DNA of 19,034 nucleotides from Bryobacterales bacterium (GCA_003132865.1 PKYZ01000167.1:1-19034), one strand, 5' to 3'; shown: positions 1 to 8,922, numbered from the stretch's first letter. Notes: a model not told the origin generated them from the letters alone. Made by a program: numbers and translations.

Positions 1-248
1 AGCTTATTTTAACGCCTATTTGATGCGTGAGGGGAGTCCCCCGCGCGCCATGCGCTCCTCGGCGCTGCTGCTAGGCCGCTTGGTGTCCAGCGGGGCTGGC
101 GCGGCGCGCCGGCGAATCAGTCGTGAACTGCAGTTAGTTGCACGGGAGACGCGGTGATTCGCATACCCGCGGTCGCCTCGCCGCACCGGAGGCTAGGCCT
201 CCCATGTGAGCGCGATCACAGCGTAAGCTGATAGGGAGGCGGGCCCCC
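1..248. other. Intergenic region, no gene seen
   Basis: No convincing coding region was found here. One short open frame (ATG at 50, stop at 157, 35 codons) has no recognisable product and no clear ribosome-binding site. The stretch carries a CRP-type palindrome at 205-220 just before the DUF1330-like gene. Confidence 0.5.
205..220. promoter_or_regulatory. CRP/FNR-family operator (TGTGA-N6-TCACA)
   Basis: The sequence TGTGAGCGCGATCACA is a perfect 5-6-5 inverted repeat and matches the consensus for cyclic-AMP receptor protein-type regulators. It ends 28 bases before the ATG of the broken DUF1330-like gene, a plausible regulatory distance. Binding by a CRP-family protein in this organism is inference. 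Confidence 0.5.
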
Positions 249-537
249 ATGAGCGTCTACGTGATCGCACAATTATCCAGCAAGCCTACGGACGCTACCA
301 GGAGCGGTTTATGGGCGTCCTGAAAAAATTCAAGGGGTGCCTGCTGGCCGCCGACGAGCACCCCATAGTGGTGGAGGGCACGTGGGACCGCGACAAAGTC
401 GTGTTGCTGTCCTTTCCCGACGAGGCGCCCTATCGCGAATGGGCGGAATCTCCGACTACCAGGAAATCGCGAAGGACCGTAAAGCCGGGTCAACTGCCAT
501 CGTTCTGCTTGTGAAGGGTATCCCCGGCCCGGCTTAG
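249..537 (+). pseudogene. DUF1330 family protein, two frameshifts
   Basis: Read across three frames, this stretch gives a full-length protein of about 96 residues that I recognise as DUF1330-type, a small ferredoxin-like alpha/beta-barrel family of unknown function. The pieces are MSVYVIAQL (frame from 249), then YGRYQERFMGVLKKFKG through VVLLSFPDEA, then DYQEIAKDRKAGSTA through VLLVKGIP. The first frame change lies near 273-275 and the second near 451-455. Each is repaired by adding one base, so both look like single-base deletions. The individual frames give only fragments, and the frame from 249 stops after 24 codons. As written it cannot produce the family fold. It is either a recent pseudogene or a consensus error. 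The CRP-type site upstream suggests it was once a regulated, expressed gene. Confidence 0.75.
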
Positions 538-742
538 TTTCACGCAGGTCCGATTCCCGCTACGCCGGGCAGCCCTTCAGCGGAGCGGCACGGATGTGCG
601 AGGGAAAAACCGCGCCTGGCGGCCGATTGATCCTGGCGAGATTTACGGCCGTGCTGGCGTCGGGCCGGCGATTGCGGCCAGAGGCGCACCTGCACGATGC
701 GGGCGCGTTTCTGAGGACGCCCGCGCGCTAAAATCGTTCCTG

Positions 743-1690
743 ATGCACGCCGACCATTGGCCGACGGTCGCGGTAGTGGGCGCGGGCGCCGTGGGGTGCT
801 ATTTCGGGGGGATGCTGGCACGTGCGGGCGTTCGCGTGACATTGATCGGACGGGCGCGGCACATGGAAGCGATTGGGCGCGACGGCCTGCTTCTTGATGG
901 GCTACGCGTTCACCAACGTATCCCTGTGACGGCATCCACGAACATCGGAGAACGCCTCCGCGATGCCCACGTGATCCTGTTTTGCGTCAAGACGGTGAAT
1001 ACGGAAACGGCCGCCCGCGAATTGGAGCCGTTCCTTTCTCCGGAAGCTGCTCTCCTGAGTTTTCAAAACGGCGTCGATAACGTTGATCGCATTTGCGCGG
1101 CGATCCACTCACGCGCGATTCCGGTGGCGGTGTATGTAGCCGCCGAGATGACCGCGCCCGGTCACGTGACCCACACCGGGCGCGGCGACCTGGTGATCGG
1201 GCATCGCGCGGGATGGCCGCGGCAGCCCGCGCTAGAACCGCTGGCTGCCATGTTCGAGCACGCGGAAGTCCCATGTAGAATCTCTGATGCCATTGAATCG
1301 GAGCTCTGGACTAAGATGGCGATGAATTGCGCTTACAACGCCATCTCGGCGCTAACGCGTGCGCGGTACGGCCCGATGGCCAGGTTCGAGCCGGTGCGCG
1401 TTCTGATGCAGCGCGCCATCGCGGAGACAGTGGCGGTGGCTCACGCCGAGGGGGTGTCCCTATCCGAGTCCGCCATGGTGGACGCCGCTCTGCAGTTGGG
1501 TGAGGGGATGAGCCGCGCCCTTTCCTCGACCGCGCAGGATGTCGCGCGTGGAAGACTTACGGAAATCGATTCGCTCAACGGCTACGTCGCACGGCGCGGT
1601 GCCGCTCTAGGTATCGCGACGCCGGTAAGCGATACCCTCTGTGCGCTCGTCAAGCTTCCGGAAGAGTCCGCGGTTCCGCGGCAAGACTAG
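743..1690 (+). CDS. Ketopantoate reductase family (2-dehydropantoate 2-reductase)
   Basis: The 315-residue product has the full ketopantoate reductase layout: an N-terminal Rossmann fold with the NADPH-binding GAGAVG at residues 13-18, the FQNGVDN stretch around residue 107 that supplies the conserved Asn, and a helical C-terminal domain. WTKMAMNCAYNAI (about residues 189-201) contains the catalytic Lys191. TEIDSLNGYV near residue 273 carries the conserved Glu and Asn. The family reduces 2-dehydropantoate to pantoate in pantothenate synthesis, but many paralogues act on other 2-keto acids, so I give no gene symbol. The open frame extends upstream to a GTG at 596, but homology starts at the ATG at 743, which I chose; no strong ribosome-binding site precedes it. 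No pantothenate gene lies nearby. Length is close to the usual 290-320 residues and it looks intact. Confidence 0.88.
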   Translation: MHADHWPTVAVVGAGAVGCYFGGMLARAGVRVTLIGRARHMEAIGRDGLLLDGLRVHQRIPVTASTNIGERLRDAHVILFCVKTVNTETAARELEPFLSPEAALLSFQNGVDNVDRICAAIHSRAIPVAVYVAAEMTAPGHVTHTGRGDLVIGHRAGWPRQPALEPLAAMFEHAEVPCRISDAIESELWTKMAMNCAYNAISALTRARYGPMARFEPVRVLMQRAIAETVAVAHAEGVSLSESAMVDAALQLGEGMSRALSSTAQDVARGRLTEIDSLNGYVARRGAALGIATPVSDTLCALVKLPEESAVPRQD

Positions 1691-1923
1691 CGTTGGCGCC
1701 GGCTTCGCGGGGCACTCCTACCGCCCTTGTGTCCTCCCGTATGGCCCATCTCCGACATGATCCTTGCAAGGCCGGCTCGTTCCTGATCCTCCAGCGAGAG
1801 GAGCTGCCCGGCAGACTCGCTTGGGGCTTCGATCTCGAACGTCTGCCGACCTTTCTTATTCGACCGCTTTCGCACGGAACCAGCATTGCACGTTTCGGAA
1901 CGAAAGCACACAGCCATCGCCAA
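1687..1923 (-). pseudogene. Possible relic of a small Gly-rich-motif protein
   Basis: The minus frame encodes 78 residues with QTFEIEAPSESA, SLEDQERAGLARIMSEMG and a following GHTGGHKGG. That last stretch resembles the MGRxGGxxGG motif of many short uncharacterised bacterial proteins. The expected C-terminal part of such proteins is missing, and the end overlaps the last bases of the ketopantoate reductase gene. I see no good ribosome-binding site. It may be a decayed gene or a chance open frame. No function is proposed. Confidence 0.25.
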
Positions 1924-2342
1924 CGAGGCATCCTCGCTCGCCTCGCCGCTACTCCCCGACCGTGTCCGAGGACTGCTGGCGCGGCGATCCGGCGGTGCAC
2001 CAGGGCGCGCGGCGCAAGCTGACAGGCGGTGCAGCGCCGGTCAATTCCGAAGCGCCGGAGCGGTTCCGGCGGGTGGCGCGGTGGGAACTAAGAGCCGAGA
2101 ACGCTCCGTCTCAATCCACATCTCCCAGAACCGGACTTCCTGGGCCCTTCATGCTACTTTGCTGGCGTGGGCGTGATACGGCCAAGTGAATAACTTCCAG
2201 CTAGCGCGAAATGCGACAATCGCTTCTGCGTCCGGCTCACAGGACAAGAGGATTCAGGCGGAGACCAACTCCTTCGAAGACCTTCGACTCAATTTCAAAC
2301 GATCCGCGCTTCAGTTGAAACGCCGTATCGCGGGGGCGTCGG
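1924..2342. other. Non-coding stretch, nothing recognised
   Basis: Overlapping open frames exist on both strands because of the high GC content, but none gives recognisable protein sequence, a good start or conserved motifs. No terminator-like hairpin or repeat was found between the convergent flanking genes. Confidence 0.4.
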
Positions 2343-3983
2343 TTATCGCGCCGTCGTCGCCTCCAGCGCGAGATACCGCTCGCGATCACCTTCGGGTTCG
2401 GCTTGGGACTTCACGTCGATGCGCATAACCTGGTAACGATCATCGGCGCGGTAGGCCGGCCAGTTCGGCAGACCCGAGCCGTTCGGGTTGAACGTCTTGA
2501 TGAAATTCACGAAGTAGGCCTGCATCGTTTTGGATACTTCGTAGTCGGCGGGCTCCCAGGTGTAGCGCTTGTCGAGTTCCAGGTTGCCCATGGCGTATTG
2601 GATCTCGGCGGAATGCGCCGCGCCGCGAGGCGGCGCGGTTTGCTGCGCGCCTGCTCCGCTGTCGCCATTGCCGCCCCTGCCGGCCGCAGGCGCAGCGGGC
2701 AAGGACTCACCCGGCATACCGAGATAAGCCGGTCGGGGACGGGCGTATAGGTAACGGTACACCGGTTTGCCGCCGGTCTTCATCTGGAGTTCAGCCCACT
2801 TCCAGGTGCCATACGAGATGAAGCGGGCGCTGGCCAAGTGGGTGGCGGCTTCGTAAACCTCATCGGTGGTGCTGGCGGCGTAGGCCTTCAGCACCGGCTC
2901 GGCCTTATCCCCATAGAACTTCGTGATGGCGTTCGCCAGCGTTTCCGGCGTAGGGTTGCCACTGCCCAGAACGGAGCGTGCCGATTGCTCCTGGGTGTTC
3001 GACCCCTCCAGCAGCGGAACCTTAGCCTGCTCACCGGCCTCGAAGATCTCCGTCAAGGACTTCGAAAGGAAGTAGCCGTCCATCGCCGTGCTGAAGCGGA
3101 CACCCTGGGCTTTGGCGGCGGCGTCTTGAATCTGCTCCGCAGTCATGGCGCGAAGGGCGGCAAGCGTGTTGACGCCGGCGGCGGCAGCGAATTTGACGCC
3201 CTTCTGTTCGGCATCGGCAAGAGGTTGCGGTGGCAGGCTGGAGATGGCGGCGCCGCTCTCGCCGATGGCGGCGGCCATCAGGTTCTTGGAGAGCGGCGAA
3301 GCCATGAGCGCGCTGACGGAGATCGAACCAGCAGATTCGCCGGCGATGGTGACGTGCTTGGGGTCGCCGCCGAAGGGCGCGATGTTTCTCCGTACCCACT
3401 GGAGGGCGGCCACCTGGTCCAACAGACCGTAGTTGCCGGCGGCGTTGTGCGGGGACTCCTTCGTCAGCTCGGGATGGACGAAGAAGCCGAAGATGTTGGT
3501 GCGGTAGTTGACTGATACCGCGACCATGCCGCGGCGGGCCATGCTCTCGCCGTCGTAGCGCGGCTCCGAGCCGTCGCCGTTCTGGAAGCCACCGCCGAAG
3601 ATGTAAACGAGAACCGGAAGTCTTTCATGCCCCGATTTGGCGGAGGTCCAGACGTTGAGGTAGAGGCAATCCTCACTCATACCGTTGCTGCGGAACCAAT
3701 AGTCGGCGCCGGGTGAAGTGCGCTGCATGCACCGGGGGCCGAACTGGTCGGCGTTGCGGGCGCCGGTCCAGTTCTTGACGGGTTGCGGCTCCCGCCAACG
3801 TAGGTCGCCGACAGGAGGCTGTGCGAACGGGATGCCCTTGAAGCTGCGCACACCGTCTTTGGGCGCGGAGGTGGATTCGAGGATGCCGTTCGAGGTCCTT
3901 ACGCGGTCAGCGGCGATGGCCGGCAATACCGCGGCGGTGTAGATAACGATGGCGGGGAAGAGAATGCGCATACGAAGCCTCAT
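2343..3983 (-). CDS. Secreted type B carboxylesterase
   Basis: The 546-residue alpha/beta-hydrolase has a signal peptide (residues 1-25, hydrophobic core ILFPAIVIYTAAVLPA, likely cleavage after AIA). It then shows the type B carboxylesterase hallmarks: EDCLYLNVW at 104-112, the oxyanion-hole segment FGGGFQ at 129-134, and the nucleophile elbow GESAG with Ser217. His457 in AAHSAEIQYAMGN is the expected catalytic histidine. An acidic residue near 332 (NTQEQS) is the likely third member. A Gly/Ala/Gln-rich low-complexity insert (about 428-453) precedes the histidine. The family hydrolyses carboxylic esters; the substrate is unknown. Length is normal for the family. An alternative start four codons in (Met5) would also leave a signal peptide. 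The gene stands alone and converges on the ketopantoate reductase gene across a long gap. Confidence 0.93.
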   Translation of the reverse strand: MRLRMRILFPAIVIYTAAVLPAIAADRVRTSNGILESTSAPKDGVRSFKGIPFAQPPVGDLRWREPQPVKNWTGARNADQFGPRCMQRTSPGADYWFRSNGMSEDCLYLNVWTSAKSGHERLPVLVYIFGGGFQNGDGSEPRYDGESMARRGMVAVSVNYRTNIFGFFVHPELTKESPHNAAGNYGLLDQVAALQWVRRNIAPFGGDPKHVTIAGESAGSISVSALMASPLSKNLMAAAIGESGAAISSLPPQPLADAEQKGVKFAAAAGVNTLAALRAMTAEQIQDAAAKAQGVRFSTAMDGYFLSKSLTEIFEAGEQAKVPLLEGSNTQEQSARSVLGSGNPTPETLANAITKFYGDKAEPVLKAYAASTTDEVYEAATHLASARFISYGTWKWAELQMKTGGKPVYRYLYARPRPAYLGMPGESLPAAPAAGRGGNGDSGAGAQQTAPPRGAAHSAEIQYAMGNLELDKRYTWEPADYEVSKTMQAYFVNFIKTFNPNGSGLPNWPAYRADDRYQVMRIDVKSQAEPEGDRERYLALEATTAR

Positions 3984-4627
3984 CTGAGATTTCCGTCTTG
4001 GAATCCCAACAACTGAGTGTCGCCGATTGTGCCTCCGGGGTCAACGCAGTGGAGTTGATTTCTTGGGGGTGCATCGCGCTGCGCTCGGATCGCCGACAAT
4101 ACCGGAGGATGTTCGCCAATCCGGAAGGAATCCACATGAGCGACAAGTCGCCATCTTGGACTTCTCCCGGCTCAGGGGGTCCGGATACGGCGATTCGAGG
4201 AGATCTGGAGCGCAAGGCCAGTCGGCTGGTGGGCCATGGACTCGAACCGGACTTCTGGGCCGGCACGTAGATCCGTGGCCAAGGCCTTCGGCCGCTAGGA
4301 TTCTCTTCCATCCGATACGATCCGTTACTTTTTTGCGCCTCGACGTAATCGCTGCGGGTCTTGACGACGAAACTGTGGAACTGGTGTGGGGCAAGGTGCG
4401 GTTGGCCTTGACGGCCCGGCCGCCGAGATCGGAGAAAGACTTGAATCACCGAACCGGGACGGCTCAAGTCTTCTTTCCTGAGTCGGCCGTTCCATCAGCC
4501 GGAGGAAACCCGGATGCACGGAGGTGGCTGCGTAGTGTATTTCAGTTGAGATCTCTGGCACACTTAGGAAGTATTCAGCAAGCCCGTTGCGCGATTGATT
4601 CTCCGGGCGATGCCGTGGACGGCGAGC
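3984..4627. other. Long intergenic region with one doubtful small ORF
   Basis: This stretch separates two divergent genes and should hold both promoters, but I could not pick convincing -35/-10 pairs. Long open frames on both strands give no recognisable protein. The only start with a good ribosome-binding site belongs to the 44-codon ORF at 4136-4270. Confidence 0.4.
4136..4270 (+). CDS. Possible small protein, 44 residues
   Basis: An ATG preceded by GGAAGGAA at a suitable distance opens a 44-codon frame beginning MSDKSPSWTSPGSGG and ending DFWAGT. The product is polar, with no signal peptide, membrane segment or recognised motif. The ribosome-binding site is the only support. It may be a real small gene or chance. 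Confidence 0.25.
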   Translation: MSDKSPSWTSPGSGGPDTAIRGDLERKASRLVGHGLEPDFWAGT

Positions 4628-7303
4628 ATGAAAGCAACCGCTTCTAGAGCGACAAATACGTGCGAACTCTGGCCCAGCCTCCTTCTTGGCCTTTTCCTGT
4701 TCTTCACAAATGTCACATGGGGCCAGGGGTTCGCCGACTGGGAATTGGACGGCGCAATCGCGGCAACCCACGATCCGGATACCCATGTCGTGGCTAAAGC
4801 ACTGCAGTTCCTGTCCGATCGAGGAGGCCCACCTCACCGGGTAAGGGCCGAGCTTGAGCGGAACGAAACGCTCCGCTCGATTCTTGCCGGGACATCGGGC
4901 AGCGAGAATCTCGATCTGGTCATGCCCGAGCTCTCGGACCTGAAGTTACCGGCTTTCGAGCCCGAGTTCCGGCAACTGGCTCGGGGAACCGACGTTACGC
5001 GTAATTCACCGGCCGTCAGGTCCTTCGCGGTGAGGGCCATCGGGAAATTGGGCCGGATTTCGCCAGAAACCGCCAATTTGCTGGCGGATCTGCTCACTTC
5101 CGACGATCTTCTCCAAAAGTCCGTGCTTGCTGCCCTCCACGATCTCGGACCGGCGGCAGGAGCGGTGCTCCCGCGACTGGAGAGCCTCTTGCGGGAAGAT
5201 TCCAAACCGCATCGGCTCGCCGCCCTGGCCGCTGTTGGCAACATCGGGCCAGCGGCATCCGGTCTTGGTTCCCGAATAAAGTACCTCCTGACATCGCCTG
5301 ATGCCGAAATCCGCGAGGCCGCGCTCACCGCGCTCGAATGGTTAGGGAAATACGCGGCGCCATTCGGCGCCGACATCAAGGCCCGCCTTTCCGACGGTGC
5401 GCCGGAGGTTCGGAAACGTGCGATCGCGACCTGCGCTATGGTTCTTCCCCACAATTCCGAGTTGGCAGGGGACATCGCCGGCAGTCTAAGCAATAGTCCG
5501 GACGCCGTGCAGCGGGAAGCCCTAAGGGTACTCTCCGAATTCGGCTCCGAAGCCAGCCCTTATATCCCCGCGATATTGGACCGGATGGAGCACGGGGCGG
5601 GCGAAGTGCAGGCGATGGCCATCATCGCGCTTGAGAAACTCCCGGGCACAGCGGCACAGCATCAGGACCGTATCGCCAGGATGCTTGATACCGAACGATT
5701 CGACCTGGCCCGCGATGCTCTCGCATCTGCGGGAAGCACCTGTAGCCGACAGTCCCCCGCGGTGCTCAAAGCCTGGATGAAACGGACGTCAAGCGAGCCG
5801 GAGCAAACCGGGTCCGCGATGGAGAAGCTTGGTGGGGCGACCGCCGAGCTTGCGCCCCTGTTGTTGACCCTGCTCCACAGCCGGGATCAGGAGGTGCAGC
5901 ACAACACGGCGAAACTTCTCGCCAATGCCCGATCGCTCCGACAGGCCCTGGCACCTGACATCGGCGCTTTGCTCGGCGAGGGCGACCATGTTGTGAGGAG
6001 CATAGCCGTCGATCTCGTACATGCCGGTATCGAGCTCTCTGCAGAGCAAGCCGCCCAAATAGCCAAACTGCTTGGGGAGGCCACTGCAATCAGATCGGAT
6101 GCGATTACCGCACTGGGGTGGGCGGGAGCCCCGGCTCGGCAGTATGAAAGCCGGATTGAAGCTTTTCTGGGCGACGCGGACGTGGGACTCATTGAATCGG
6201 CGATCGCTGCTCTCACGGCGATGGGGGTGGCCAAGGACCACGAAAAGAGACTTCTTGAACTGGCGAGCAACAAGGAATCACGTGTGCGCGGCCTTGCGGT
6301 CGAGGCGCTCGCAACGATCGGGGCCGCTCACCTGGACGTAATTCAGAGCGAGGTGCGTTCCGACGAGGAAGGGGTTTCGGCGCTTGCTGCCCTCCGAACG
6401 CTCGGAGCAAAAGCGCGCTCCGCCGCCCCAGCCGTCGCCCCACTGCTTAAGAGAGAAGAATTGACCAGGTATGCCGATCTGGCGCTTGAAACGCTGAAGT
6501 CGATGGCGCCATTGGACAGAAACGGAGTGCTGGCGGTTCTCGCGGTCGCCCTGTCGGATACATCGAATTCCTCCGTGTATCGATGGGACGCGTATCTGTT
6601 GGGCGGTGGATCCGGCGACAACCCCGTGCTGGCCAGATCTTTGGGTAACCCAAGCCAATCTGCAGTGATTCATCGCGAGGAACGCAGCAGCGTGCTGGCG
6701 GCTATCGAGCGGAGTTGGGACGGAGCCGCACATCTCCCGGCGCTCCGCGAAGAAATGGCCGATATCGTCGCATCTGCCGCAGGCCAGGGTGGATGGGGCG
6801 TTTCGGACTTACCGACTCTGGGTCGGCACCTCCAAAACCTGAAAAGCGCCGGTTCAACGCGGACAGGACCTCTGGAGCAATTGATCTGGGAACTCCGGTT
6901 GAAGGCAGTACTCATGGGGTCTGCCGGGTTGATTGCGCTGCATCTCGCGTTCTGGGCGGCGCTGATGACAGTCTACCCCAATTCGCCAAAGATACAGGCG
7001 GAGATCTTCTGGAATAAGCGTGTCCGCAAGGTCCTTGGATGTGGATACGTCGACCTTCTCTTGCGTTGGTCCCCCTACCTCCGACAACGGCTCTTTTATC
7101 CCTTTACGAAAAGGCTGGTTCTCGATGCCGACCCGGATGACTTCGACGAAGGCGCATACTTTCCGGAGAGTCACGTAACCTACGAGGAACAGGGAGTATC
7201 AAAATCGGTCGGATCATCGAAGCTATTTCCCAGGCACGAGGACACATTGTTCTCGAAGGCGACTCCGGACTTGGCAAATCGTTCTTCATGCGCCGTCTTG
7301 TGA
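4628..7303 (+). CDS. HEAT-repeat membrane protein, N-terminal part of a split HEAT-NACHT protein
   Basis: This frame encodes 891 residues from the ATG at 4628; an ATG at 4610 and a TTG at 4595 are alternatives. I chose 4628 because it leaves a compact signal peptide (hydrophobic SLLLGLFLFF, ending near TWGQG). From about residue 100 to 680 the protein is built of helical repeats of about 37 residues with motifs such as VRSFAVRAIGKLG and IREAALTALEWLG, typical of HEAT/PBS-lyase-type repeats; I count roughly 14. One membrane helix follows at 759-782, then a segment rich in Lys/Arg, so the HEAT part should lie outside the cytoplasm and the rest inside. Up to about residue 858 the sequence leads into a NACHT NTPase. 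A missing base in the A4 run at 7201-7204 throws the frame off, and the last 33 residues are out of frame. The partner sequence continues in the next entry. Confidence 0.85.
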   Translation: MKATASRATNTCELWPSLLLGLFLFFTNVTWGQGFADWELDGAIAATHDPDTHVVAKALQFLSDRGGPPHRVRAELERNETLRSILAGTSGSENLDLVMPELSDLKLPAFEPEFRQLARGTDVTRNSPAVRSFAVRAIGKLGRISPETANLLADLLTSDDLLQKSVLAALHDLGPAAGAVLPRLESLLREDSKPHRLAALAAVGNIGPAASGLGSRIKYLLTSPDAEIREAALTALEWLGKYAAPFGADIKARLSDGAPEVRKRAIATCAMVLPHNSELAGDIAGSLSNSPDAVQREALRVLSEFGSEASPYIPAILDRMEHGAGEVQAMAIIALEKLPGTAAQHQDRIARMLDTERFDLARDALASAGSTCSRQSPAVLKAWMKRTSSEPEQTGSAMEKLGGATAELAPLLLTLLHSRDQEVQHNTAKLLANARSLRQALAPDIGALLGEGDHVVRSIAVDLVHAGIELSAEQAAQIAKLLGEATAIRSDAITALGWAGAPARQYESRIEAFLGDADVGLIESAIAALTAMGVAKDHEKRLLELASNKESRVRGLAVEALATIGAAHLDVIQSEVRSDEEGVSALAALRTLGAKARSAAPAVAPLLKREELTRYADLALETLKSMAPLDRNGVLAVLAVALSDTSNSSVYRWDAYLLGGGSGDNPVLARSLGNPSQSAVIHREERSSVLAAIERSWDGAAHLPALREEMADIVASAAGQGGWGVSDLPTLGRHLQNLKSAGSTRTGPLEQLIWELRLKAVLMGSAGLIALHLAFWAALMTVYPNSPKIQAEIFWNKRVRKVLGCGYVDLLLRWSPYLRQRLFYPFTKRLVLDADPDDFDEGAYFPESHVTYEEQGVSKSVGSSKLFPRHEDTLFSKATPDLANRSSCAVL

Positions 7304-8922
7304 AGCAATCCTCTCGCCTGAAAGCCTACATCTTGGCCAACGAATGCGCGGAAGGGGTGTTGAGCGCGGTTCAGCTTCGCCTGACCGGCGCGATCGCCGA
7401 TGCGGAGTTCCTGCAGGCGTTGATGTACCGCGGCGCGATCGACGTATACGTCGATGGCCTCAATGAAGTCAGCGCAGATACGCGCGCGAAGGTAACCCAA
7501 TTTGTTGAGGGAAATCCCTTTTGCACCGTCCTGATCGGCACTCAACCGCTGCTTGATTGGAGTCCCCCAATTGGGTCTCGCGTTTATCGCCTTCAACCAC
7601 TCGACAAGCTGCAGATCGAGAAATTCCTCCTCCACCACTCACAAGCCCTCGAGGTGACGGGGAGTTCGGACTTCGCCTGCCGGTGCCACAGTTTCGTGGT
7701 TCAGGCGCTCGACGAGCAACAGCCGAAAGAGTACCTGGATGCCGTGGTCCGAATACTGTCCAATCCGATGGACCTGACAGTCGTCGCGCAGATGCTGACG
7801 AAGGCGCAGAATCCTGACCTCCTGCATCTTCAGGATCAGCAATTCCAGATCATGGCGGCCGCCTACAGTGAGAAAGCAGGCAGGCCATACCCGCTAATGA
7901 CGTTTGCAGAGGACGTTTACGAAATGCGCAAGACCGATGCCACCGTCTTGCCGTCAGATCGGTGGCCCGACGAAGTTTCTGCGCTCTATACGAGCAAGAT
8001 GGTGATCAGACGGTTTCATCAGACTGAGGGCGGAGGCAGCGTCCGGCATCACTATTTTCGCCACGACAAGATCGCGGAGTACTTCATCCTGCAGACATTT
8101 CTCGGCGCCGATAATCAGCGCATCGAAGAGCACCTCGATGATGCGCGGTTCCGCGGCGTATATTTTTTGCTGGCCACACAATTACCGGTGGACGCCGCAA
8201 CTGCGCTCCGGGAAAAGCTCATTCTTCACGCGGCGCGCACGAACGACAACAGTATCAGCAATCGCTTCGTTCAGTTAGTGTCCACCCGAAAGATGCTGGA
8301 GAGCAGCGGACCGGAATGGGTGACTTCTTTTGAGGTGCCAGGGGTGTCGGACATCGAGAAAGAGCTGAGAGTACTTGGATGCCGTCAAGATCAGGTCCAG
8401 CACCAGATCGAGGATCTCGAAAGGCGACTCGATGCAGTTCGTTCGATGCGCGGTCTCCTGTTCGTTCCGCGCTCGGACGAATTGCAGGCCCTGGCCGCGA
8501 AAGCGCTTCAGGATCTGGGTGGATTCGTTTTGCAAAACTCATCCGGTACCGGCGTAACCGATATTACCGACCCTCGCGAAAGGCCCTGGCGTTTGTGGTC
8601 TGTAAGTAGTTCGACCAGGCTCGACTCCTTACCCGCTCAACTCTTGACAGATGATCCCTCCTCACCGTCCTGGCCAATCTGTGTTGCCATAACGCAACCG
8701 AGTATACACCCGGACGCGAGGCCGGCTCCGTTCGATGAAGAGTGCGTGCGACTGGCTCGGAAACGGGATATCAGTCTCCTGACCGGAGCGGAGTTGTTCC
8801 GATGCTGGCAGTTGAGTCGAGCGGGTAACCTCATCAACGAGGGGTTCTGGGATACCTTGTTTGCGAAGCGAGGAGTCGCAGATCTGATAGATCCATCACT
8901 TGATTCGACGCTAAGTGCCTAG
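7204..8922 (+). CDS. NACHT-type STAND NTPase, C-terminal part of the same split protein
   Basis: Read from 7204 in the shifted frame (572 codons), the sequence begins IGRIIEAISQ and carries Walker A GDSGLGKS at 19-26, Walker B DVYVDGLNE at 80-88, and a sensor-like GTQP at 112-115. A helical winged-helix-like region ending in the NACHT-type FRHDKIAEYFI follows. Next come a coiled coil (about 383-414) and a C-terminal domain (about 417-565) with SLLTGAELFRCWQ, resembling the end of restriction-endonuclease-like domains but with no E-x-K motif. The first in-frame ATG, at 7288, lies after Walker A, so this is unlikely to be an independent gene. Adding one A at 7201-7204 fuses it to the upstream HEAT-membrane part as a protein of about 1430 residues. 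STAND NTPases act as signal-dependent molecular switches in regulation, cell death and anti-phage defence. The role here is unknown. Confidence 0.82.
   Translation: MGRIIEAISQARGHIVLEGDSGLGKSFFMRRLVKQSSRLKAYILANECAEGVLSAVQLRLTGAIADAEFLQALMYRGAIDVYVDGLNEVSADTRAKVTQFVEGNPFCTVLIGTQPLLDWSPPIGSRVYRLQPLDKLQIEKFLLHHSQALEVTGSSDFACRCHSFVVQALDEQQPKEYLDAVVRILSNPMDLTVVAQMLTKAQNPDLLHLQDQQFQIMAAAYSEKAGRPYPLMTFAEDVYEMRKTDATVLPSDRWPDEVSALYTSKMVIRRFHQTEGGGSVRHHYFRHDKIAEYFILQTFLGADNQRIEEHLDDARFRGVYFLLATQLPVDAATALREKLILHAARTNDNSISNRFVQLVSTRKMLESSGPEWVTSFEVPGVSDIEKELRVLGCRQDQVQHQIEDLERRLDAVRSMRGLLFVPRSDELQALAAKALQDLGGFVLQNSSGTGVTDITDPRERPWRLWSVSSSTRLDSLPAQLLTDDPSSPSWPICVAITQPSIHPDARPAPFDEECVRLARKRDISLLTGAELFRCWQLSRAGNLINEGFWDTLFAKRGVADLIDPSLDSTLSA

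Noticed and set aside
2838..3515. A 225-codon plus-strand open frame inside the esterase gene
   Set aside because: It is antisense to a well-supported carboxylesterase and gives Gly/Arg-rich sequence without motifs, as expected for a shadow frame in high-GC DNA.
2127..4256. Similar short sequence (AACCGGACTTC then TGGGCC) near 2130 and 4247
   Set aside because: The match is under 20 bases with a gap and has no extended flanking similarity; probably chance.
4027..4647. A 206-codon plus-strand open frame and an opposite 186-codon frame
   Set aside because: They overlap each other, lack good starts and give no recognisable protein sequence.
7288..8922. An independent NTPase gene starting at the ATG at 7288
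   Set aside because: That start leaves out the Walker A motif, which lies just upstream in the same frame; the protein is better read as the continuation of the HEAT part.
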